A stretch of DNA of 64,000 nt, from the NCBI RefSeq assembly GCF_001458415.1, contig NZ_CYSD01000002.1:123061-187060 (forward strand), in the 5' to 3' direction. How positions within the stretch are numbered: position 1 is the stretch's first letter; every line of letters starts with the position of its first letter. This stretch comes from Tritonibacter multivorans. GTDB lineage: Bacteria > Pseudomonadota > Alphaproteobacteria > Rhodobacterales > Rhodobacteraceae. Position numbers and translations under genes: made by a program. Under the pieces are notes generated by a model. That model saw nothing but the letters and a program-made list of their open reading frames with translations, had not been told where the DNA came from and made no database searches. Below, in pieces: positions 27,999 to 37,814 of this stretch.

Positions 27999-28985
27999 TC
28001 AGAGCATGGAGGGCACCACCTGATCCGGCGGGCGGTGCCCGTCTTCAAACGTCTTGATATTCAAAAGGACTTTCTCACCCATCTCCAGGCGCCCCTCGAG
28101 CGTCGCTGAGCCCATATGCGGCAAGAGCACCACATTTGGCAGCTCGCGCAGGCGTGGATTGATATCCGTGCCGTGTTCATAAACGTCCAGACCTGCGCCA
28201 GCGACCTCGCCCGCACGCAGCATTCGCGTCAGGGCATTTTCGTCCAACACTTCCCCACGGGACGTATTCACAATGACGGCGTCCGGTTTCATCAGCTTGA
28301 GCCGACGGGCGTTCATCAGGTGAAAGGTCGAAGGGGTCGACGGGCAATGCACTGTCAGCACATCCATGCGCGCCACCATCTGATCAAGGCTTTCCCAATA
28401 GGTGGCCTCGAAACTCTCTTCGATTTCGGGACGGAGGCGGCGGCGATTGTGGTAATGCACCTGCATTCCAAAGGCACAAGCGCGCCGCGCCACAGCTTGG
28501 CCAATACGTCCCATCCCAAGAATACCAAGGCGCCGCCCAGCAAGGCGCCCGCCCAGCATCGCCGTTGGCGACCAACCCGACCAATCCCCTTTTTGCATCA
28601 GCGCCAGCCCTTCAGGGATGCGTCGGACCACGGCCATGATCAGCGCCATGGTCATATCAGCGGTATCGTCGGTCAAAACGCCCGGCGTGTTCGACACCAG
28701 AATACCGCGCTGCCGCGCCGTTGCGACGTCAATATTGTCAACGCCTGCACCGTAGTTTGCAATCAGGCGCAGGTTTTCCCCCGCCTGCGCCAGAAGGCTT
28801 GCGTCAATCGCATCGGTCACAGTCGGCACCAGGACATCTGCATATTTGACCGCGGCCACCAGCTCTGCTCGGGACATGGGGCCATCATCCTCGCGCAGGC
28901 GCACATCGAACAGCTCGCTCAGGCGGGTTTCGACCGGCTCGGGCAATTTGCGGGTGACCACAACGGTCAGGCGTTCTCTGGGCAC
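27999..28985 (-). CDS. D-2-hydroxyacid dehydrogenase (glyoxylate/hydroxypyruvate reductase type)
   Basis: 328 residues from GTG 28985, with gaggag seven bases upstream; the frame extends to 29036 but without a start signal. NAD(P)-binding GILGMGRIGQAVARR, catalytic Arg in VNTSRGEVLDE, Glu near DVYEHGTD and His in LLPHMGSAT. Closest in look to GhrB/GyaR glyoxylate reductases, reducing glyoxylate or hydroxypyruvate in the cytoplasm. 30 bases upstream of ggt on the same strand, so possibly co-transcribed. Confidence 0.9.
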   Translation of the reverse strand: MPRERLTVVVTRKLPEPVETRLSELFDVRLREDDGPMSRAELVAAVKYADVLVPTVTDAIDASLLAQAGENLRLIANYGAGVDNIDVATARQRGILVSNTPGVLTDDTADMTMALIMAVVRRIPEGLALMQKGDWSGWSPTAMLGGRLAGRRLGILGMGRIGQAVARRACAFGMQVHYHNRRRLRPEIEESFEATYWESLDQMVARMDVLTVHCPSTPSTFHLMNARRLKLMKPDAVIVNTSRGEVLDENALTRMLRAGEVAGAGLDVYEHGTDINPRLRELPNVVLLPHMGSATLEGRLEMGEKVLLNIKTFEDGHRPPDQVVPSML

Positions 28986-29176
28986 TTGCACACTCCTCGG
29001 TTTTGGCAAGTTTGCGCGATTGCGGCACTGCGGCAATCAGCTTTGTTCCCCGTATCAAAGCGCAGGACGCAGGCGGGCACAAGAACCGATCCCATCGAAC
29101 GTCGCATCCCCTTTGCCTTTTTCGCCGGAGCAGCTAAGACTTCCTGCAACGGAAATGATCCAGCACGAGAGCCGCC

Positions 29177-29686
29177 TTGTCCCCACTGCCTCGACTCCTT
29201 TGTCAGCTAGCGTTTGTGATGTGCATTGCCCTGCCGGTGGCTGTGCAGGCCGAAACGACACGCGGTCCGGTGACGAATCTCCCTTTGCCGCGTTTTGTCT
29301 CTCTCAAAGCAAGCGAAGCTAATGTGCGGCGCGGCCCGTCCCTGACCCACCGGGTCGACTGGGTCTTCAAACGCCGCGGTATGCCTTTGGAAGTCACAGC
29401 CGAATATGGCCACTGGCGTCGTGTCCGCGACCGCGATGGCGCTGGGGGCTGGGTCCACTACGCCCTGATTTCCGGCAATCGGACCGTTTTGGTCGAAGAC
29501 GACCTGACCCAGGCGCGCGCGCGGCCCGAAGACACGGCACCCGTAGTTGCCGCGTTTGAATTGGGTGTGGTTGCGAAACTGGGGTCCTGCCAGTTGGACT
29601 GGTGCGAGATCGCTAAGGATGGACACAAAGGCTGGGCCGAGAAACACAAGCTTTGGGGCGTCACCGCCGACGAGATCCGCGAATAA
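29177..29686 (+). CDS. SH3-like domain protein, exported
   Basis: 169 residues. Signal peptide LCQLAFVMCIALPVAVQA then a bacterial SH3-like repeat (FVSLKASEANVRRGPSLTHRVDWVFKR split over two strands; GGWVHYALISG) and a second SH3-like segment (KLGSCQLDWCEI ... KGWAEKHKLWG). These bind cell wall or periplasmic partners. TTG 29177 is uncertain; ATG 29219 is an alternative but would cut the signal peptide. Confidence 0.82.
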   Translation: MSPLPRLLCQLAFVMCIALPVAVQAETTRGPVTNLPLPRFVSLKASEANVRRGPSLTHRVDWVFKRRGMPLEVTAEYGHWRRVRDRDGAGGWVHYALISGNRTVLVEDDLTQARARPEDTAPVVAAFELGVVAKLGSCQLDWCEIAKDGHKGWAEKHKLWGVTADEIRE

Positions 29687-29704
29687 TCGGATCTGTTTCG
29701 CTAC

Positions 29705-29721
29705 GGGCAAACAGATTGCCC
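29705..29721 (+). terminator. Short hairpin after the SH3-like gene
   Basis: gggcaa (29705-29710) pairs with ttgccc (29716-29721), loop acaga. It lies 18 bases after the stop; only six base pairs and no T-run. Confidence 0.35.
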
Positions 29722-29809
29722 TTAAACAAAAACAGAAAAAACTTTTGCACCGCCCCTGCGGAAATCGCGCCGAAACAATTGCTTTGGCCGCGCCCCTGCT
29801 CTAGTAGGG

Positions 29810-29922
29810 GGGTGATCAAATCCCGTTGCAGGGGAAGATTCATGTGGTGGCAAGGCGGATTTCGCCTAATGATCACCCGGATCACACCTGCAACGTAACC
29901 GGGCGGGCCTCCTTTTCCGCCC
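29810..29922 (+). promoter_or_regulatory. Candidate structured leader RNA upstream of icd (crossing inverted repeats)
   Basis: Two 9-bp perfect complementarities cross: gggtgatca (29810-29818) with tgatcaccc (29870-29878), and cgttgcagg (29824-29832) with cctgcaacg (29887-29895). Because the second 5' arm lies inside the first loop and its partner lies outside, the RNA could form a pseudoknot. A small hairpin, aggcg/cgcct (29853-29867), sits inside, and gggcgg/ccgccc (29901-29906, 29917-29922) follows. The icd ATG is 43 bases beyond. I recall described candidate leader RNAs upstream of icd genes (icd and icd-II motifs) but cannot test for a match. Confidence 0.5.
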
Positions 29923-29965
29923 ATCAGAGACAGAAGCTTCCGTTATCGCAGAAAGGTTGTGGAAC

Positions 29966-32182
29966 ATGGCAGAAAACTCAACACCGGACATTTTGTATAC
30001 CATCGTAGACGAAGCGCCTGAACTGGCCTCGGCATCCTTCCTGCCGATCATTCGCAAATTCGTCTCCGCTGCAGGTATTACTGTTGGAACTCCGGACATT
30101 TCGCTGGCCGGCCGCATTATCGCGACCTTCCCAGAGAACCTGACCGAGGAACAGCGCCAGTCCGACGATCTGGCAGCGCTGGGTGAGCTGGTAAAGACCC
30201 CGGACGCAAATGTCATCAAGCTGCCGAACATCTCTGCTTCCGTGCCGCAGCTGGTTGCTGCGATCACCGAACTGCAGGGCCAGGGCTACGACATTCCGAG
30301 CTACCCGGAAGAGCCTGCGACCGACGAAGAAAAGGCGATCCGCGCCCGTTACGATGGCATCAAGGGCTCCGCTGTGAACCCGGTCCTGCGCGAAGGCAAC
30401 TCTGACCGCCGCGCCGCCAAAGCCGTCAAAAACTTTGCCCAAAGCAACCCGCATTCCATGGGTGCATGGGACGCGTCCAGCAAGACCAAAGTGTCTTCCA
30501 TGCCGGGCAACGACTTCTACGCCAACGAAAAATCCGCGACCATCACCGCAGCGCAAGCCGGTGACGCGAAAATTGAATTCGTGGGCGCTGATGGGTCCGT
30601 GACCGTTCTGAAAGACGTCTACCCGCTGGCGGAAGGCACTGTTGCAGACGCAACCTTCATGTCCGCCAAAGCGCTGGCATCCTTCCTTGCCGAAGCAATC
30701 GAAGACACCAAAGCCGACGGCACCATGTTCTCCCTGCACATGAAAGCCACCATGATGAAGGTCTCTGACCCGATCATCTTTGGCCACGCGGTCAAAGCCT
30801 GGCTCGGCCCGGTCTGGGACAAGCACGGCGACGCCATTGTGTCCGCTGGTGGTTCCCCGAATTCCGGCCTCGGCGCAGTCCTGAACGCAATCGACACCCT
30901 GTCGAACGCCGACGAAATCAAAGGTGAGATTGCCGCGCTGGATCGCCCATCCATGTACATGGTCGACAGCGACAAAGGCATCACCAACCTGCACGTGCCG
31001 TCTGACGTCATCATCGATGCGTCCATGCCGGCCGTGATCCGCGCAGGCGGCAAAGGCTGGGACGAAGCAGGCAACAAGGGCGACACCAACTGTGTGATCC
31101 CCGACCGCTGCTACTCCACCGTTTATGATGAGACCATCAACTTCTTCAAAGCCAACGGCGCGCTTGACGTAACCACTGCAGGTTCCGTGGCAAATGTGGG
31201 CCTGATGGCGCAAAAAGCGGAAGAGTACGGCTCTCATCCGACCACATTTGAGGCCCCTGCAGACGGCGAAATCCGCATTGTTCTGGCCAATGGCGACACG
31301 CTGCACAGCCACGCTGTGGAAGCTGGCGACATCTGGCGCTCCTGCACCGTGAAGAAGGCGCCGATCGAGAACTGGATCCAGCTGGCAATGGACCGCCAGC
31401 GCCTGACCGGCTCTGAGGCGATCTTCTGGCTGGACGCAAACCGTGCCCACGACGCAGAGCTGATCAAATACGTTCAGCCGGTGCTGGAAGCCGCAGGTGT
31501 TGCGGACAAGTTCATCACCCTGGCCCCGCGCGAAGCAACCGCGCAATCCCTGAAAACCATCACCGCAGGCAACGACAGCATCGCCATCACCGGCAACGTG
31601 CTGCGCGACTACCTGACCGACCTGTTCCCGATCCTGGAACTGGGCACCTCAGCCAAGATGCTGTCGATCGTGAAGCTGATGCAGGGCGGCGGTCTGTTTG
31701 AAACTGGTGCCGGCGGTTCTGCGCCGAAGCACGTTCAGCAATTGGTCGAAGAAAACCACCTGCGCTGGGACTCCATGGGTGAGTTCTGTGCGCTGGGGGA
31801 AAGCCTGAACTTCCTCGCGGACGTCAAAGGCAACGCCAAAGCTGGCGTTCTGGGCGCCGCGGCCGAAGTTGCGACCCAGGGCATTCTGGACAACAACAAC
31901 TCGCCTTCGCGCAAAGTGGGCCAGCCGGACAACCGTGACAGCCACTACTGGTTTGCCCGTTACTGGGCCGAAGCGCTGGCGGCACAGTCCGACGACGGGG
32001 ATCTCGCGTCCGAATTTGCAGGTGTCGCTAAAGCCCTTGCAGATGGCGAAGCGGCGATCCTGGCCGAGCTGGCAGCAGCGCAAGGCCCGGCAGCTGACAT
32101 CGGCGGCTATTTCCGCCCGAACGTTGAGCTGAAAGCCAAAGTGATGCGCCCGTCCGCGACGCTGAACGCGATCATCGGGTAA
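29966..32182 (+). CDS. icd: Monomeric NADP-dependent isocitrate dehydrogenase
   Basis: 738 residues, far longer than the ~420-residue dimeric type and matching the monomeric family. Converts isocitrate to 2-oxoglutarate and CO2 with NADPH formation in the cytoplasm. Family segments: [55 protein letters not shown] and [20 protein letters not shown] 29966 is chosen with aaagg upstream; the TTG at 29957 is rejected. A terminator follows the stop, so it is monocistronic, and its leader can form complex structure. Confidence 0.97.
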   Translation: MAENSTPDILYTIVDEAPELASASFLPIIRKFVSAAGITVGTPDISLAGRIIATFPENLTEEQRQSDDLAALGELVKTPDANVIKLPNISASVPQLVAAITELQGQGYDIPSYPEEPATDEEKAIRARYDGIKGSAVNPVLREGNSDRRAAKAVKNFAQSNPHSMGAWDASSKTKVSSMPGNDFYANEKSATITAAQAGDAKIEFVGADGSVTVLKDVYPLAEGTVADATFMSAKALASFLAEAIEDTKADGTMFSLHMKATMMKVSDPIIFGHAVKAWLGPVWDKHGDAIVSAGGSPNSGLGAVLNAIDTLSNADEIKGEIAALDRPSMYMVDSDKGITNLHVPSDVIIDASMPAVIRAGGKGWDEAGNKGDTNCVIPDRCYSTVYDETINFFKANGALDVTTAGSVANVGLMAQKAEEYGSHPTTFEAPADGEIRIVLANGDTLHSHAVEAGDIWRSCTVKKAPIENWIQLAMDRQRLTGSEAIFWLDANRAHDAELIKYVQPVLEAAGVADKFITLAPREATAQSLKTITAGNDSIAITGNVLRDYLTDLFPILELGTSAKMLSIVKLMQGGGLFETGAGGSAPKHVQQLVEENHLRWDSMGEFCALGESLNFLADVKGNAKAGVLGAAAEVATQGILDNNNSPSRKVGQPDNRDSHYWFARYWAEALAAQSDDGDLASEFAGVAKALADGEAAILAELAAAQGPAADIGGYFRPNVELKAKVMRPSATLNAIIG

Positions 32183-32212
32183 GCCCACTTACCTTTCAAA
32201 TTGTCGAAACTA

Positions 32213-32240
32213 CGCCCGGAGGTATTCCTTCGGGCGTTTT
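32213..32240 (+). terminator. Rho-independent terminator after icd
   Basis: cgcccggagg (32213-32222), loop tatt, ccttcgggcg (32227-32236), one G-U pair, followed by tttt. Confidence 0.88.
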
Positions 32241-32402
32241 CTCTTTCAACAAGATGACGTTGAGTAAATCCATCATAAACCACTGAAAAAACACGTTGCG
32301 CCCGAAAAGGCAGCACCCCTGCCTTCGTCTGCCGCAATAATACATTATTAGGGCGCGTGTGCGAGTTTGCCTTCATCCACTCTGATAATGGTACTCCACA
32401 TC

Positions 32403-34169
32403 ATGCGTTCTGCACTTTTTAGCCTTTCGGCTCGTATCTACGCCATCGTGGCTCTCGCACTTGTTGTTGCGGTTGGCCTGACCTTTTTCATGCTCTCGAG
32501 CTCTACCAAACAAGCCTACCACCTGCGCAACGAAGAAATGCGCAAGATCAATGACAGTTCCATCAGCCTGATCGAAGATCTACGCGCTCGCGTCGACGCC
32601 GGTGAGATGACGGAATCCGACGCCAAGGCCGAGGCCCGCCGCCTGATGGAAGTGATCCGATTTGACGGCAATGGCTATATGTTTGCGTTCGAACTGGACG
32701 GGACATTTATCGCGCACCCGTTCAAACCGGACTGGATCGGCGAAAATCAGATGCACGTCGAAGATGTCACCGGCATCAAGATCTTCCACGAATTCCTCGA
32801 TGGGATCGAGGAAACCAAGACCACGCGCATCACCTATTACTTCAACAACCCCGCGACCGAAACGATCGAACCAAAGATCGGCTTTGCAACGCTCTATGAA
32901 CCCTGGGGGTGGGTGGTTGCGACTGGCTCTTATGTGGATGACATTGAGGCCGACCTGGCCACACAACGCTGGACCAGCCTTGCGGGTCTTGGCATCGGTA
33001 TGATTCTGATGGTGGTTGTCTCCACCCTGATCAGCCGCTCGATGATGATCCCGCTCGCGGCCCTGCGCGACCGAATGAGCTCCATGAGCGAAGGCGACCT
33101 GACCGGTGAGATCCCCGCGCTGGCAGACCAAAGCGAAATCGGCAAAATGGCCGGTGCCGTTGAAGGCTTCCGTCAGGGTCTGGAACTTCAGGCCGCTATG
33201 GAAGAAGAGCAGCGGCGCCAGGACGAGGAACGTCAGCGTGTTGTTGGCATTCTGAGCCAACGGCTCGCCTCGCTTGCCGACGGCGACCTTACGGTGCGCG
33301 TGAAGGATGATTTGCCGTCAGAATTCGAACAGGTGGCGCATGACTTCAATGCCGCCGTTGAACGCATGTCCAGCGCTGTCCACCGAATCGTTGAAGGCGT
33401 TGCGGGCATGCACAATGAAACCAACGCCCTGGACGAAGCTGCCAACGAACTTGGCATGCGAACCGAGACACAGGCTGCCTCGCTGGAAGAAACCACAGCA
33501 GCACTGACGGAGCTGTCCGGTTCTGTCAAAACCTCCGCAGAAGACAGCCGCTCTGCTGCGCGCCGTGTCGAAGAAGCCGGCACCCGAACAGAGCGCGGCG
33601 CTGAAGTGGTTCAGAAAACCATTGATGCAATGAAGGGGATCGAGGAAAGCTCTATGCAGATTTCCAATATCACCAGCCTTATTGACGACATTGCCTTCCA
33701 GACCAGCCTGCTGGCCTTGAACGCTGGCGTCGAAGCCGCCCGCGCAGGCGAGGCAGGCCGCGGGTTTGCAGTGGTCGCCGGTGAGGTCCGCGCGCTTGCT
33801 GCAAAATCATCTGATGCCGCGCAAGAAATTGCGACGCTGATCAACAACGCCAGCCGCGAAGTGCAGACGGGGGTGGAACTTGCCCAAGATTCCGGCACAG
33901 CTCTGACAGAGATCAACGACCTGATCACATCTGTACGCGGTATCGTTAACGGGCTTGCTGACTCGGCGCGCGAGCAATCAGTCAGCCTGTCCGAAATCAC
34001 AACCGCAGCTGATCAGTTGGACAAAGTGACCCAGCAGAACGCGGCGATGTTCGAAGAAACATCGGCGGCCACTCAACGTCTGCGCGACGAGGCGGGGCTT
34101 CTTGCCCAGGACGCGCAGAAATTCAAACTTGAGGCCAATGACAGCCAAGAGTTTATGAAAGCCGGCTAA
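32403..34169 (+). CDS. Methyl-accepting chemotaxis protein with Cache sensor
   Basis: 588 residues from ATG 32403; ATG 32388 is equally possible, both with weak ribosome binding sites. TM1 (IVALALVVAVGLTFFML), periplasmic single Cache-like domain (about 40-195, with FDGNGYMFAFELDGTFIAHP and EPWGWVVATGSYVDD), TM2, HAMP, then a signalling domain with the hairpin tip DDIAFQTSLLALNAGVEAARAGEAGRGFAVVA. It relays an unknown small-molecule signal to CheA/CheW, which are not in the window. No C-terminal pentapeptide for CheR/CheB is visible. A strong terminator follows. Confidence 0.93.
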   Translation: MRSALFSLSARIYAIVALALVVAVGLTFFMLSSSTKQAYHLRNEEMRKINDSSISLIEDLRARVDAGEMTESDAKAEARRLMEVIRFDGNGYMFAFELDGTFIAHPFKPDWIGENQMHVEDVTGIKIFHEFLDGIEETKTTRITYYFNNPATETIEPKIGFATLYEPWGWVVATGSYVDDIEADLATQRWTSLAGLGIGMILMVVVSTLISRSMMIPLAALRDRMSSMSEGDLTGEIPALADQSEIGKMAGAVEGFRQGLELQAAMEEEQRRQDEERQRVVGILSQRLASLADGDLTVRVKDDLPSEFEQVAHDFNAAVERMSSAVHRIVEGVAGMHNETNALDEAANELGMRTETQAASLEETTAALTELSGSVKTSAEDSRSAARRVEEAGTRTERGAEVVQKTIDAMKGIEESSMQISNITSLIDDIAFQTSLLALNAGVEAARAGEAGRGFAVVAGEVRALAAKSSDAAQEIATLINNASREVQTGVELAQDSGTALTEINDLITSVRGIVNGLADSAREQSVSLSEITTAADQLDKVTQQNAAMFEETSAATQRLRDEAGLLAQDAQKFKLEANDSQEFMKAG

Positions 34170-34175
34170 CGAAAG

Positions 34176-34209
34176 AGGCGTCCTCAACCACGTTGAGGAC
34201 GCCTGATTT
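34176..34209 (+). terminator. Rho-independent terminator after the chemoreceptor
   Basis: aggcgtcctcaac (34176-34188), loop cac, gttgaggacgcct (34192-34204), perfect 13 bp, followed by gattttt. Confidence 0.92.
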
Positions 34210-34428
34210 TTGGCAACAGATTCGGAGTGGAGTGTGGAAGGCATCAAGGTGCCTTCACTTCTGTTATGGAAACTCAGACTTGGCGACCCTCCACGCAATC
34301 TGCGATCCGAATTTGATCTGCGCTCTTTTCCACCCATCGCCGACCGACTGCCGACCTCACCACCCAAACTGTGGTATTGGAAATCGACGGTCGATCCTTC
34401 GAAATGGGTATGGACAGGCCTGTTGGGA

Positions 34429-36174
34429 CTAGGCGCTTATCTGAAACAGCCAGTCGCCAAGATTTTTGACAGCTTGATCTTCCACCAAACGCCGCTTTTC
34501 GACCTTCCAGAAGGTAAAGTCAGCGGTGCCGCAATGAGACAGTTTTTGCACAAAGGGTGTCACCTCTCCAGACCGTGGCACCAAGTGGATTTCCCAGTTG
34601 TAGCTGCTTTGAGCAATCTTCGCGCGCAGATCATCCGTCACCGCATCGCACATAATCAAAACAATCGGATCCCGGCTATTGAGTTGCAAGTCCTTGAGGG
34701 CCGACAAAACATTGCTGTCTTTTTCAAGGGCAAGGCAAGCAACTGCAGACGCCGGGTTTGTGTCCAGAATGGACAAAGGCATCTCGCCATTCTGATGCCC
34801 ACAGGACGCCTGGTCCGGACCGGTCGCCGCTTGGCTCACCCTGAGCGGGAGAAGCCAATCTGCTTTGCGCGCAACGGCATGAGCCGCGATCTGACGGTCG
34901 AGGGCAAGCTTGGCAAACCCCAAGTCCCCCAGGTCAGACATGTCGCCTTGATCCAAAGGAAGTTCCACCAACGAACTGTGAAACGCACAGGTGCCAAGAC
35001 GCGGCACATGAACCTGGCGGCATCTGATAAGCTCTGCTTCTGCGTTAAAATCGCTGCGCGCGCCCTTGGCGTGGTAATCCGCCATTGGCTGCAAAATCAG
35101 AGCTCCCTCCACGCAGAGGACGGATTTTCCCGCGCAATTGGCGAGCGCCTGCGTCATCCGCTGAACATAGTTCTGCGGATACAAAAAGCAGTCGTCACAG
35201 GCCAGAAAGACGGCGTCCTTGATTTGCCCAAGGCCCCAAAGTTTTCCCGAAATCCCATCACGGGTGCCATCCGGGTCCAACTGGCAGGTAACCTGCCCCA
35301 GACCGGCGAGGAAACGAGGCACTTCAGTGTATCCAGAAAGGGTCAGGAATAACCCATCAACCTGAGGCAACAACGACATAACCGCAGCTCGCAGCACCGC
35401 TTCATTCCCCGCAGCTGAGCTCATTCCTGCATAAATGCCTGTGGTCTTTGGCAGCTTGCCGTCCAAAGTGGCCAGCAAATTGCCGGTAAAGGTTTCTTCC
35501 TCGCTCTTTGGCTCCAGCCCATGTTCGAAAAGGAAAATCGGCGTTTCGCTGAAACTCCGGGTTTTGCGATACCCATAGGGACGCAGCACATCCTCGATCG
35601 CGGACAGATGCTCCAACGTCGCCGCTCTGGCGACCAGCATGGGTTTACAGCGCTCCAGAACTTCGGCGGCCCCGGCCAGAACAACCTTTTCCAGGCCCGC
35701 GGCGTCAATGCGGATGAGGTCGACAAAGCGGGTGCCCAGAACGTCGTCCAAAGATCCGGTCGAGCCTGCGCCCTCCCGACCACAGACCGAGGCGTTGCTC
35801 AGCTCTATCTGGTGTTCAAGGTTGTTCAACGCGATCGACGTCTCAAGGACCTCACGGGCGTCTTGGGCAGGTTCAAATGCCAGAACCTTGGCTCCGGTTA
35901 CTTTGGCAAAAAACAAAGAGCTATTGCCAATACCCGCGCCGATATCAACTACCATTGCATCATCAGGGAGCAACACGCCCACCTCGGCCAGAATATCTTG
36001 CTCGAAGAACTTCTTGGTTGTGCGAATGGTCTTTTGAACGAGATCAGACGGGTTCGGCAGATAGAACGACACGTCTTGCTGAAACGCAGAAACCCGCGTG
36101 ACATTCTTGGCGAGCTGTCCTGCCGCGGCCTTCACCGCTTGCCCGGTGGCCTTCACTTTACTGTGGACACTCAT
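34429..36174 (-). CDS. FkbM-like methyltransferase fused to a glycosyltransferase-like domain
   Basis: 581 residues. The N-terminal half (about 75-220) has a SAM-binding FkbM pattern: VVDIGAGIGNSSLFFAK, LAFEPAQDA, LIRIDAAGLE. The C-terminal half (about 235-470) looks like a GT2-type domain: GNEAVLRAAVMSLLPQVDGL, FLACDDCFLYPQNYVQRM (an acidic DD motif) and LGTCAFHSSLV. Both parts would act on surface polysaccharide or glycan; the sugar is unknown. It starts two bases after the stop of the neighbouring gene, which has the reverse domain order. Confidence 0.7.
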   Translation of the reverse strand: MSVHSKVKATGQAVKAAAGQLAKNVTRVSAFQQDVSFYLPNPSDLVQKTIRTTKKFFEQDILAEVGVLLPDDAMVVDIGAGIGNSSLFFAKVTGAKVLAFEPAQDAREVLETSIALNNLEHQIELSNASVCGREGAGSTGSLDDVLGTRFVDLIRIDAAGLEKVVLAGAAEVLERCKPMLVARAATLEHLSAIEDVLRPYGYRKTRSFSETPIFLFEHGLEPKSEEETFTGNLLATLDGKLPKTTGIYAGMSSAAGNEAVLRAAVMSLLPQVDGLFLTLSGYTEVPRFLAGLGQVTCQLDPDGTRDGISGKLWGLGQIKDAVFLACDDCFLYPQNYVQRMTQALANCAGKSVLCVEGALILQPMADYHAKGARSDFNAEAELIRCRQVHVPRLGTCAFHSSLVELPLDQGDMSDLGDLGFAKLALDRQIAAHAVARKADWLLPLRVSQAATGPDQASCGHQNGEMPLSILDTNPASAVACLALEKDSNVLSALKDLQLNSRDPIVLIMCDAVTDDLRAKIAQSSYNWEIHLVPRSGEVTPFVQKLSHCGTADFTFWKVEKRRLVEDQAVKNLGDWLFQISA

Positions 36175-36175
36175 T

Positions 36176-37651
36176 TCACGCTTCCTTCTCGTTGGCGAAA
36201 ATCACACAGCCTGTTCCGCCAATTGCACCACTGCATGCGGTCAGGCTCGGTGCGAGGGCCAGAGCCCCTTCTGCGATGCCATCAGCGGCCCCCAGATCGG
36301 TGGTGAGCGCACAATAGTGGAAGCCCGTTGTGGCAATATGATTTGCAAGCGCAGGCAGGCCAAGCACCCCAAAGGCGACTTGGTTCTTTTCGCCACAAGC
36401 ATCTACGATCACGACAGAGAAAACGCCCTGCCCATCCAGGACCGACAAGGACGGGAACGGACAATCATATGTGCCAATCCGCAAAGGTGCACGCGGCGCT
36501 TCGATCATGCGTATGGACTGTTCCAATCCGGCAAGGGCCGCTTTTCCCTGAATGGCGGCCGCTTCCACGGCGTTGTCAGCCAAACAGGTCACCTTTGTTG
36601 CGTCGTCGTCGAGGAGCGCCGCAATGGAAAGAGCAAGTTCGCCGTTGCCAATGCACAAGACCTCACCCGGTGTTTTGCGCAGAATCTGTTGCAGCGACAC
36701 CAGTTGCATCGGCGTGAGACTCTTGGCGATCACGGACTGTGCAAACAGGATTTTTGGGGCCTCGGACAAGAGATATTCGGCGGCTTTCGCCTGCCACTGC
36801 ACCGCCCCACTTTCGGGAGGTGGCGATACAGGACGCGGCGCTGTGGTTGGTTCGGAAGTATGGGTCACGGCTGCCTCCTCGGCTTCCTTTTCCGCCAAGA
36901 TCGGCAGCGGCTTCATCTGCATGATCTGCTTAGCATTCCCCGACTGCAAAGCAGAGCTCAGTCCAATGGAATTGCTGTCGAGATTGTGCAGCGAATAGGG
37001 GTTTGACGCCGTGTAGCGATAGGCGTGTTTGGGAATAAAGGCATAGTTCCGCGTCTGATCCAGGACCGGCAGCGCCAAAGCGACATCACAGGCTCCTTGG
37101 AACCACTGGCCATGCATATCCTTGAAATAGCTCTCTGGAATATTAGCCAGCAGGGCCGCGCGAAAGCTGAAGAAATGGCTGGTTCGCCAGCCCTGCTGTC
37201 GCGGAGATCGCGACGGATCCAGTTGCTGGTTCTGTCCTTTAAAGCCGGTATCGGTGAAGAAATTGGACCAGACGACATCTTTGCCAGCGGAATAATATGC
37301 TGCCATTTCAGCCAGAATGCCCGGGTCTGCCAGTTGATCATCAGCATCCAAAATCGCAATAAAGTCAGCATCTTTGGCGCGCGGACGCAGATGTTCCCAA
37401 ATATTGCGGGACTTTCCGAATTTTTCTTCGTTGCGAAAATAGTCAAAGCGACCGGGGAAAAGCGTATTCAAATAGTGACGTGCGATCCGCCCCGTTTGAT
37501 CCTCTGATGCGTCATCAACATAGACCACATGAATGTCGTCCATTGTCTGCCGCGACAGGCTGCGCAACGCCTCGGCAGCGTACATCTCGCAATTGCGTGC
37601 GGGCATAAAAACAATGCATTTTGTCTGGGTGATCGGCTGTGTGTCTAACAT
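36176..37651 (-). CDS. GT2 glycosyltransferase with C-terminal Rossmann/methyltransferase-like domain
   Basis: 491 residues. An N-terminal GT2 domain (1-230) shows FMPARNCEMYAAEALRSL, VVYVDDASEDQTG and the DxD-type AILDADDQL. A proline- and glutamate-rich linker (about 255-290) leads to a Rossmann-like domain (VLCIGNGELALSIAALL ... VVIVDACGE). Probable membrane-side glycan synthesis enzyme; acceptor unknown. First gene of a two-gene - strand operon with the mirrored protein downstream. Confidence 0.75.
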   Translation of the reverse strand: MLDTQPITQTKCIVFMPARNCEMYAAEALRSLSRQTMDDIHVVYVDDASEDQTGRIARHYLNTLFPGRFDYFRNEEKFGKSRNIWEHLRPRAKDADFIAILDADDQLADPGILAEMAAYYSAGKDVVWSNFFTDTGFKGQNQQLDPSRSPRQQGWRTSHFFSFRAALLANIPESYFKDMHGQWFQGACDVALALPVLDQTRNYAFIPKHAYRYTASNPYSLHNLDSNSIGLSSALQSGNAKQIMQMKPLPILAEKEAEEAAVTHTSEPTTAPRPVSPPPESGAVQWQAKAAEYLLSEAPKILFAQSVIAKSLTPMQLVSLQQILRKTPGEVLCIGNGELALSIAALLDDDATKVTCLADNAVEAAAIQGKAALAGLEQSIRMIEAPRAPLRIGTYDCPFPSLSVLDGQGVFSVVIVDACGEKNQVAFGVLGLPALANHIATTGFHYCALTTDLGAADGIAEGALALAPSLTACSGAIGGTGCVIFANEKEA

Positions 37652-37814
37652 CGTGCCCTTCTAGCGTCCCGTTTCCAGCAGCTTGCCATTCCTACAAATG
37701 GCACAGCAGGCCCCTTTTGGACCCGGCTCGGATATTTGCCCGAGTCTGGTTACCACCGTCTTTACAAACTGCGGACACGCCTGAGAAAATCAGAAGGGAC
37801 TGGCCAATCCTGGC

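Noticed and set aside
34210..35352. Open frame of 380 codons on the + strand just after the chemoreceptor terminator
   Set aside because: Most of it is antisense to the methyltransferase/glycosyltransferase gene; the first 70 residues in the free gap have no family resemblance. Kept out for lack of support.
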